64,000 bases of DNA, taken from contig JAJYNP010000273.1 in the NCBI GenBank assembly GCA_021786265.1, forward strand, positions 24,814 through 88,813, in the 5' to 3' direction. Source of the stretch: Chloroflexota bacterium. GTDB taxonomy: Bacteria; Chloroflexota; Limnocylindria; Limnocylindrales; CSP1-4. Positions 58,467 through 64,000 of the stretch are shown in pieces. The notes under the pieces are model-generated. The model ran no database searches and was not told where the DNA came from. It worked only from the letters and a program-made list of their open reading frames with translations. The first letter of the stretch is position 1. Every line of letters starts with the position of its first letter. The position numbers and the translations under genes were made by a program.

Positions 58467-58859
58467 ACACGCACCAGCAATCACGCGGTGACGTGTCGTT
58501 CCATCCGAGAGCGCCGTTCAGGGTCGGTCTCCGACCAGGGCGGCGGCGGCAAACGGAAGGTTGTGGCGTCAGGGGGAGCCAGGCCCGGTCGGCGAGTGCG
58601 ACGATTCCCACCCGGTCGCCACCTCGGGCCTGCCCAGGCCACCCGTGTGGGTGCATTGGCCACGAGGCCGCCGACCGTCGCGTCCATGGTTCGGCCCCAG
58701 TCAAACCGACAGTGAACGGCAACGCCGAGACATGCAGGCCCGACGCGGTCGTGTGCTCTCTTGCGTCTAGGTAGGTGCGGCGCCACCCGAATACGCCGAC
58801 GGGACTCCCTGGTCGGGATGGGACTGGCCGCATCGGGTAAGATGACCTCCGCACCCGAA
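58467..58859. other. Gap before the right island end without a supported gene
   Basis: 393 bases. Frames exist on both strands but have no ribosome sites, no domain and Arg/Pro-rich composition. The segment leads into the repeat array at 58860 and the third tRNA-Gln and may be a degraded end of the island. Confidence 0.4.
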
Positions 58860-58925
58860 GTTCGCTTGACTCGTCTGGCGAATCGGCTGGTGCGCCTGAC
58901 TCTTCTGGGGATGTTCGCCTGACAC
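58860..58925 (+). repeat. Repeat array at the right island end
   Basis: Three copies of the unit seen at the left end: GTTCGCTTGACTC (58860-58872), GTGCGCCTGACTC (58890-58902) and GTTCGCCTGACAC (58913-58925), in the same orientation, spaced 30 and 23 bases, 79 bases before the third tRNA-Gln. Confidence 0.65.
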
Positions 58926-59003
58926 CCCCGGATTCAGCCGGCGAAGGGTCGCCGCGCTGGGGTCGAAATCGCGGTCCGCGAGCACCAATCGCGGGCCAAG
59001 CGC

Positions 59004-59078
59004 TGGCGCGTGGCTCAACGGTAAGGCACCTGACTCTGGATCAGGGGATTGAAGGTTCGAATCCTTCCTCGCCAGCCA
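59004..59078 (+). tRNA. tRNA-Gln (anticodon CUG) with acceptor-stem mismatch
   Basis: Anticodon CTG in CTCTGGA, T arm GGTTCGAATCC and encoded CCA are intact and identical to the copy at 39268, but the 5' part reads TGGCGCG and pairs imperfectly with CTCGCCA: position 6 is C opposite U. The D stem also differs (GTGGCTC). It may work poorly. It is the junction of two islands, its 3' 63 bases being the repeated att-like sequence. Confidence 0.85.
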
Positions 59079-59079
59079 A
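59017..59079 (+). repeat. attR-like copy of the 63-bp direct repeat
   Basis: Identical over 63 bases to 39281-39343. It should be the right boundary of the first island and at the same time the left boundary of the next element, whose recombinase gene starts 91 bases further on. Confidence 0.8.
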
Positions 59080-59081
59080 TT

Positions 59082-59128
59082 CCACAAGATGTAGCGCTCG
59101 CGAACCGCTGAAGCCCCACATCTTGTGG
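59082..59128. repeat. Inverted repeat just downstream of tRNA-Gln (right)
   Basis: CCACAAGATGT (59082-59092) pairs exactly with ACATCTTGTGG (59118-59128) around a 25-base loop. Stem and loop length and distance to the tRNA equal those at 39346, but three stem positions differ and are matched by compensating changes in the other arm. Confidence 0.7.
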
Positions 59129-59169
59129 CCTGACGGGGTCCCGACCTCGGTCGGCCGGGAGGCCGCACG

Positions 59170-60115
59170 ATGGTTTGGGCACCTGACTCCCCTGATCTTT
59201 GGGCACCTGATTCGGGGCACCCTGATCTGTGGGCACCTGATTCGAAGGAACGCCTGGCGCTCGGCCGGGCGGTGGAGCTGTTCCTCGCCGCCAAGGCGGC
59301 CGAGGGCGCGTCGCCGCGGACGATCGAGTGGTACCGGATGATCACCGCCCGGCTCGTCCGGGCGCTCGGTCCGGAGCGGGCGGTCGACGGCCTCGACCCC
59401 GCCGAGCTGCGGGCCTGGCTTGTCGAGCTCCGGACGACCCTCGCCCCGGTCAGCGTCGCCGGCTACGTCCGGACGCTCCGGGTGCTCGGCAACTGGCTGG
59501 CGGCGGAGGGCCTCGCGGACGCCGCCGCGCTGCGCGGGCTCCGCCGGCCGCGCGTGCCTCACAAGGTCATCGAGCCCGTCGCCGACGAGGTCCTGCGGCA
59601 GCTGCTCGCGGTCGCGTCGGTGCGAGACCGGGCGATCGTGCTGCTCATGATCGACACCGGGATTCGGGTGTCTGAGGTGGCCGGCATCCGGCTCGGCGAC
59701 CTGCGTCCGGACGGGACGCTCAAGGTGCGCGGAAAGGGCTCGAAGAATCGTGCCGGTCGGCTCGACCGCTCGGACCGCGATCGTCCGCTACCTCGGCCAG
59801 CGCGGCCAGGGACGCCCGGACGACGCGCTCTTCCTCGGCCGGCGCGGTGAGATCAGCGCTCGTGGCCTCCAGCACATGGTCCGCCGGCTCAAGGCCCGGG
59901 TCGGCGTGACTGGGCGACTGAGCCCGCATTCGCTTCGCCACACCTTCGCCCGCAGCTACCTGGTCAATGGCGGCGACGCGTTCTCACTCCAGCGGGTCCT
60001 CGGCCACACGACGCTCGACATGGTCAAGCGCTACGTCGCGCTCGCCGACGTCGATCTCGTGACCCGCCCCGCCGCCGCCTCCCCGGCCGATCGCTTGGTC
60101 GCTGCCAGGAGGTAG
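59170..60115 (+). pseudogene. Frameshifted tyrosine recombinase of the second island
   Basis: From ATG 59170 (GGGAGG upstream) the frame gives WAPDS repeats, AAKAAEGASPRTIEWYRMIT and DTGIRVSEVAGIR with the first catalytic Arg, but after GKGSKNR near 59745 it shifts. A second frame (59750-60115) continues with VPVGSTARTAIVRYL, HSLRHTFARSYL, GHTTLDMVKRY and SPADRL. Aligned with the intact copy at 39433, about five bases are missing where KERIVP should be. The enzyme is therefore probably inactive unless the shift is an assembly error. Confidence 0.8.
59176..59243 (+). repeat. Repeat array at the start of the third recombinase gene
   Basis: TGGGCACCTGACTC (59176-59189) and TGGGCACCTGATTC (59200-59213, 59230-59243), spaced 24 and 30 bases like the array at 39440. 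The core GGCACCTGACTC is identical to the anticodon arm of the adjacent tRNA (59025-59036). The array encodes WAPDS three times. Confidence 0.65.
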
Positions 60116-60229
60116 CAACAGGATCGAAATGGACGGCGGATGCCATGCGCGGCATGGCTGCCCAGCAATGCGCGGACCGAACTGCGGGCTCGTCAGTCCT
60201 TGACGTCCCCGGGGCCAAGCCGCTGTCGC

Positions 60230-60433
60230 CTACTTGCCGCGGCGATAGCTCACCGAGATCTCGATGTAGGGTCCGGTCGGGGGGTTCGGGAAGGCGAGCG
60301 CCACCACCTCGTCGTAGGTGATGTCCGTCTTCGAGAACTCATGCTGCTGTCCGTTGACGATGATCGTCACCGTCTTCGCATATGCCGAGTCGCGGGTGTC
60401 TTCCTGCACCGCGTGAGCGGCTTCTTCGTTCAT
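60230..60433 (-). CDS. Shortened Multi_ubiq-type ubiquitin-like protein
   Basis: 67 residues. Residues 19-66 match the start of Multi_ubiq domains: KTVTIIVNGQQHEFSKTDIT, YDEVVALAFPNPPTGPYIEI and SVSYRRGK, where the stop comes. The family normally continues with a G-x-LxPGD-VxVK-type segment; just beyond the stop other frames read GDSGLAPG and GDVKD, hinting at frameshift decay. No C-terminal Gly-Gly remains. It is divergent from an XRE-ImmA gene, an arrangement like that of the UBL at 54840. Confidence 0.65.
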   Translation of the reverse strand: MNEEAAHAVQEDTRDSAYAKTVTIIVNGQQHEFSKTDITYDEVVALAFPNPPTGPYIEISVSYRRGK

Positions 60434-60589
60434 CGTTTACTCCGTGTCTGGATGGAGCCAGTCACCCGGCTTCCGGTGCGGTTGCGGCAACCTGTGACAG
60501 GTGCACCGTCATGGGTGCCCTTCGGCGTTGAGCCGCGGGCCGACGACCCAGCAAACCGGCCGGCGGTCGTCGCGACCCGCGGCCGAGAG

Positions 60590-60772
60590 CTAGTTCGAGC
60601 TCGTGCTCTCGCGGCGCACTCCCTTGAACGGGGTGCCGTCGCTCTTCACGTCGAGGATTCGGCCTGTCTTGGCGTCCCGCTTCGCCCAGTCTCCCAAAGG
60701 CGTGCGGAACTGGGAGCGTTCGCGGACGGCGCCCTCACGGTGGCCGTCATGGCGGTTCTTGTTCGTAGCCAA
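60590..60772 (-). CDS. Small conserved-type protein of unknown function
   Basis: 60 residues, highly charged: GHREGAVRERSQFRTPLGDW, then AKRDAKTGRILDVKSDGTPF and KGVRRE. From memory, very similar short proteins (RD-x-TGRF-MDVK-x-PFKGVRRE) are widespread in bacteria without known function. No membrane segment; probably a small extended or beta-hairpin protein. It is upstream of the UBL on the same strand (gap 156 bases) and divergent from the XRE-ImmA gene. Confidence 0.6.
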   Translation of the reverse strand: MATNKNRHDGHREGAVRERSQFRTPLGDWAKRDAKTGRILDVKSDGTPFKGVRRESTSSN

Positions 60773-60991
60773 CGTCGTTTCCCTTTGTGATGTGCCGAGA
60801 GGCGCTCCTGGACCGATCTCGTGCGCTACGCTGGCTCCCGGCGGCGAGGACTCTGAAGTGGGTGTCCGCTGCCATGGAGGCGTGGCACCTGCATGCGCGC
60901 CGCGTCTCCTGTTCTTCCGGGCGGCTGTTGCCGGCCACCTCCTAATTGCTGTTCGTTCCGGGCCGAAGCCCGCGGTGCCATACTAGCCAAC

Positions 60992-61020
60992 TTGACAAGG
61001 CCCGTCAAATCGACTAGTCT
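60992..61020 (+). promoter_or_regulatory. Sigma-70-type promoter with overlapping palindromes
   Basis: TTGACA (60992-60997), 17 bases, TAGTCT (61015-61020), about 30 bases before the XRE-ImmA gene. TTGAC-N7-GTCAA (60992-61008) overlaps the -35, and ACTAG (60982) with CTAGT (61014) enclose it, a likely autoregulatory operator. Confidence 0.7.
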
Positions 61021-61049
61021 ATCGGCGTATTCGTCAGGGAGGCGGACTC

Positions 61050-62195
61050 ATGGCAATTTCGCCGACCGCGGACATCGGGGCGAACCTTCAGCGGCTACGG
61101 GGGATGCGAGGCCTCACCCAAGAGGCAGCGGCAGGAGCAGCCGGCTTGTCCCGAGCCGCGTACCGGAACCTCGAGGCTGGGCTCAGCGAGCCCAGGGCGT
61201 CGACTCTTGTCGCTCTCGCCAAGGCGCTCGGAGTGTCACCAGCTGACCTCCTGCGCCCCGCACCGGCGCCCCCCCGGGCGCGCTTTCGGTCGAAGCTCCG
61301 GCTAAAGGACCGGCCGCGGATCCTGCACGACGTTGGGCGCGAGCTCGACGAGTACGCGTCCCTTGAACGTCTTGTGGACGAAGCGCGGCCCTACCTCTTT
61401 GGCGACTTCGGCGCTCCCGAGGGCCCAGATCGCGCCCGCACGGCGGCTGAGCTCGTCCGGGAGAGACTGCGCCTCGGCGATGACCCGATCTTCGACATCA
61501 GCGGGCTCCTGGAAGACAAGGTCGGGATCAAAGTCTTGTGGCTCGAAATCGCCTCGGAGGGGTTCTTTGGGCTGTCTGTGGCGGAGGACGGCTCGGGGCC
61601 GGCGATCGTTGTGAACAGCTGGGATCGCATCAGTGTCGAGCGACAGATTTTCACCGCCGCCCATGAGCTCGGTCATCTGCTCCTTCATCGAGACGAGTTC
61701 AACCCGGACGAGGTCGCCGAGGATGTCGACGCCGAACGCGAGGCGGACGTCTTCGCGGCTTACCTCCTGATGCCCGAGCCTCGGTTCAGCAAGGAATGGC
61801 AGGAGGTGCTGGGCCTCCCTCTGTTCGACGCTGTCATGAAGGTCAAGCGGATCTTCCGTGTGAGCTACAGGACCGTGCTCCACCGCCTGGACGAGCGCGG
61901 GATCAAGGATGTCTGGCGACGCTTCATGGCACAGGCGAAGGTCCGACTGGGTCGATCGCTGACGCGAACCAACGAGCCTGATCCTCTGACCCCGGCCGCG
62001 CGTGGAACCGCGGCTCCTGAGCCGCTACGTGGTCGCGAGCCGTTCGAGCTCGCCCCGAGCGACTTCGATCCCGACCGCCGGATGCGCCTCATCCGAAGGG
62101 CGCTCGACGAACACCGAATCTCGCTCAGCCGCGCGGCGGAGATCCTCCGTCTCGATCTCCGGAAGATGCGCGAACTTCACCAATCCTGGGCATAG
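61050..62195 (+). CDS. XRE-ImmA/IrrE fusion regulator
   Basis: 381 residues from ATG 61050 with GGGAGG upstream. Residues 1-70 are an HTH_3 domain (ANLQRLRGMRGLTQEAAAGA, LSRAAYRNLEAGLSEPRAST). Residues 150-280 are an ImmA/IrrE peptidase with H205-E-x-x-H209 in AAHELGHLLLHRDEF and EREADVFAAYLLMP giving the third ligand. A C-terminal helical part ends with a second HTH-like stretch. Such one-chain regulators often precede PIN or other toxin genes, and a PIN gene follows 3 bases after the stop. Confidence 0.88.
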   Translation: MAISPTADIGANLQRLRGMRGLTQEAAAGAAGLSRAAYRNLEAGLSEPRASTLVALAKALGVSPADLLRPAPAPPRARFRSKLRLKDRPRILHDVGRELDEYASLERLVDEARPYLFGDFGAPEGPDRARTAAELVRERLRLGDDPIFDISGLLEDKVGIKVLWLEIASEGFFGLSVAEDGSGPAIVVNSWDRISVERQIFTAAHELGHLLLHRDEFNPDEVAEDVDAEREADVFAAYLLMPEPRFSKEWQEVLGLPLFDAVMKVKRIFRVSYRTVLHRLDERGIKDVWRRFMAQAKVRLGRSLTRTNEPDPLTPAARGTAAPEPLRGREPFELAPSDFDPDRRMRLIRRALDEHRISLSRAAEILRLDLRKMRELHQSWA

Positions 62196-62198
62196 CCG

Positions 62199-62722
62199 GT
62201 GGAGGGGACGCCTCGGATCGCGCTCGTCGCTGACGCCAGTGTGCTTATCGACATCGCGGATGCGAACGACGCACTCCTGGCGCTTATCGCTCAACACCTG
62301 GCGCGAGTCGTCATCCCCACCCCGTGCTTGCAGAGGTAGACAGCCTTGACGAGCTGAAGTGCGCGGCCCTTGGTTTGGAAGTCGTCGAGCCCACGCTGGA
62401 TCAGCTTCGAGAAGCTGCCGCTCCACACCCGGCCCTCTCGTTCGCAGACAGGGTCTGTCTGATCGTGGCACGCGATGCCGGAGGAACCGCTTGGACCAAC
62501 GACGGACCGCTCGGTGATGAGTGCGAAGCCATCGGTGTGCCCAGGATGAGGGGACTGCGGCCCCTGATCGCGCTCGTTGAGGCCGGCGCTCTTGCTCTCG
62601 ATGTCGCCGCCGGGACGGTCGATCTCATCCAGGCAAACAACCCGTACATCACGCCCGCGATCGTTGCCGAATTTCGCCGAATGGCTGGCGAGGCCGATCG
62701 GCGGCGCCTTGACGCGTCGTGA
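62199..62722 (+). pseudogene. PIN-domain gene with a frameshift
   Basis: Frame one (GTG 62199) gives IALVADASVLIDIADAND and VVIPTPCLQR-stop; frame two from about 62324 gives VLAEVDSLDELKCAALGLEV, SFADRVCLIVARD and WTNDGPLGDECEAIG. Joined, they make a full PIN nuclease with its acidic residues (D in VADAS, E in AEVD, D in ADRV, D in TNDG). One base is missing in the C-rich run before GTGCTTGCAG. It sits directly after the XRE-ImmA gene, the usual order of this toxin-like pair; as it stands it is probably inactive. Confidence 0.7.
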
Positions 62723-62767
62723 GGTCTTCGAATGGAGCTGTCCGCGGTCCTAGTACTACAACGCCGG

Positions 62768-64000
62768 TTACTGACGCTTGGGATGCTCCCGCAGCCAGTG
62801 CCTGTGGTGACTGGCGCGGGCGGCCGCCTTGCGCCGCTGCTGGTGGTGGAGCCAGGCGATCGCGGTCGCGGCGGTCCAGCGCTCGGCCGGCAGGACGACC
62901 TCAAGCAGCTGGCGGATCTCCGGCACGGACGCTCGGGCCCCATTTTTTCCCCCACTCGCGCTGGACCGCCTTGAGGAAGGCGAGCGCCAGGAGTGCGAGC
63001 GTGATGTGGTGGTACCAGCCGCGGAACTTCGTCACCTCGTAGTGGTCGAGGCCGACCTCGCCCTTGGCGAGCTCGAAGTCCTCCTCGATGGTCCAGCGCA
63101 GGCAGCCGACCGCGGCGAGCTCGGCGAGCGCGATCGTGGCGGGCGCGTTGGAGAGATAGCACGTGATCTCGGCGTCGGCACCCGCGTCGACCGGGCGGCG
63201 TGCCAGCAGCCAGCCCTCCGGACCCGGGGCCCGATGGGCCTTCTCGACGACGCGCAGGCGGGCGAACTCGTACTCGCGCGGGTCTTTCGCGCCTTCGGTG
63301 ACGCGGTGGCGGATCCAGGCGTCGGGCGGGAGCGATCGGCCGACATCGCGCATGGCCTGGGCGGCACGCGCGTCGGTCCCGGGTCGTGCCTTGCTCCGCG
63401 GCCGCCCGATCGCACCCGCCTTGGGCGGCACGCGCCAGGCGGGATTGGCGGTCCAGACCTCGATCGTCCCGCTCACCTCGAAGCAGTACCAGCGCCCGAG
63501 GTCCGCCACGAGCGCTCGCAGGTCGGCGGCGTCGCCATAGGCGGCGTCGGCGGTCACCCAGCCGACCGGCAGGAAGCCCCGCTCGAGCGCCGAGCGGAGC
63601 ATCTCCGCCGCGAGCTCGAGCTTGGTCGCGAAGCGGACCGTCTCGGGCACCGCGGCCCGCGGAGAGGACCGTTTCGCCGGGTCGGTCAGCCAGCTCTCGG
63701 CGAGATACAGTCGGCGGTCTACGAGGGTGTGGCCGTGGGCGCTGGCGTAGCCCAAGAACACCCCGACCTGGCAGTTGTCGACCCGCCCGAGGGTGCCCGA
63801 GTACTGGCGCCCGACGCCGGCCGAGTGGACCCCCTGCTTCGGGAAGCCCGTGTCGTCGAGCACGAGCACGCCGCCCGGGGCGCCGAGCGCCTCGCCGACG
63901 AAGCGCTGGAGCTCGCCGATGCAGCCCTCGTCGTCCCAGGGCGAGTCGGACAGGAACTCCTGGAGCTTGCGGGGCGCGGCGCCGACCCGCTCGGCGATGT
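62768..64000 (-). pseudogene. IS701-like DDE transposase, cut by the window and frameshifted near its end
   Basis: On the minus strand the frame enters from beyond 64000 (ERVGAAPRKLQEFL) and continues VLVLDDTGFPKQGVHSAGVG (first Asp), GWVTADAAYGD (second Asp) and WTIEEDFELAKGEVGLDHYE (Glu). After QREWGKKWG the frame ends at 62901, but one base away SVPEIRQLLEVVLPAERWT and HRHWLREHPKRQ continue to a stop at 62768. The shift lies in a run of six A and five G and would be repaired by one A fewer, so it may be a sequencing error. Terminal repeats were not identified. Confidence 0.75.

Larger units (their letters stand above)
39281..59079. mobile_element. Putative integrative island at tRNA-Gln with defence cargo
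   Basis: 19.8 kb bounded by a perfect 63-bp direct repeat that covers most of a tRNA-Gln gene (39281-39343 and 59017-59079). A tyrosine recombinase gene lies just inside the left repeat, and similar 13-base repeat arrays lie inside both ends (39440-39506 and 58860-58925). Cargo: IetAS-type pair, second recombinase, IS21 element, HNH remnant, AlbA_2 protein, zinc/HTH protein, UvrD-like helicase, XRE/ImmA and the ubiquitin-like operon. Cargo genes use fewer G/C third positions than the motility genes. Boundaries are inferred from sequence alone. Confidence 0.7.

Noticed and set aside
58481..58786. Possible 101-aa minus-strand protein before the third tRNA-Gln
   Set aside because: Arg/Pro-rich, no ribosome site, no recognised domain, and the frames on both strands overlap equally well. 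I treat the segment as non-coding.

Overview
The window is very GC-rich (roughly 70 %) and gene-dense. It comes from a motile bacterium, most likely a monoderm-type lineage such as an uncultured Chloroflexota. Reasons: FliW beside CsrA, chemotaxis genes of the CheC/CheD/CheX type, no flagellar P- or L-ring genes in the part seen, and a glutaminyl-tRNA synthetase with its own tRNA-Gln(CUG) genes. The taxon is inference; no rRNA is present.

Region 1 (1-36.7 kb) is the chromosomal motility and chemotaxis block. It opens with the end of flgK, then flgL-fliW-csrA, two glycosyltransferases probably acting on the filament, flagellin (with a sigma-28-type promoter), fliS and fliD. A minus-strand operon follows: sensor kinase and NarL regulator, cheA-cheC-cheD-cheY-cheB, cheW-cheR-cheX and a stand-alone receiver. 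Rightward again comes the basal-body and hook operon: flgC-fliE-fliF-fliG-fliH-fliI-fliJ, an M23/lytic-transglycosylase fusion, flgB-fliK-flgD, a small flagellar-operon protein and flgE. A membrane-anchored beta-propeller, an HDOD protein and a convergent chemoreceptor close the block.

Region 2 (37.0-39.3 kb) is a glutamine-decoding locus: tRNA-Gln(CUG), glnS and a second tRNA-Gln(CUG).

Region 3 (39.28-59.08 kb) is a putative 19.8-kb island between two tRNA-Gln copies that share a perfect 63-bp repeat. Just inside the left tRNA lies a tyrosine recombinase gene, and the same short repeat array occurs at both ends. The cargo is defence-like: an IetAS-type AAA ATPase/subtilase pair, a second recombinase, an IS21-family element, a decayed HNH gene, an AlbA_2 (Schlafen-type) protein, a UvrD-like helicase and an XRE/ImmA regulator pair. 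Divergent from that pair is a compact ubiquitin-like operon: a 95-aa UBL ending in Gly-Gly, a JAMM isopeptidase and an E1-like ThiF protein, with no recognisable E2. A nucleotidyltransferase-like gene and an unknown 330-aa gene follow.

Region 4 (59.0-64.0 kb) looks like the left part of a second island in tandem: tRNA-Gln with an acceptor-stem mismatch, the same hairpin geometry, a frameshifted recombinase, a shortened Multi_ubiq-type UBL, an XRE-ImmA fusion, a frameshifted PIN gene and an IS701-like transposase running off the window. The strongest candidates for something undescribed are the E2-less, XRE/ImmA-flanked UBL operon and the tandem tRNA-Gln islands whose repeat arrays copy the tRNA anticodon arm.
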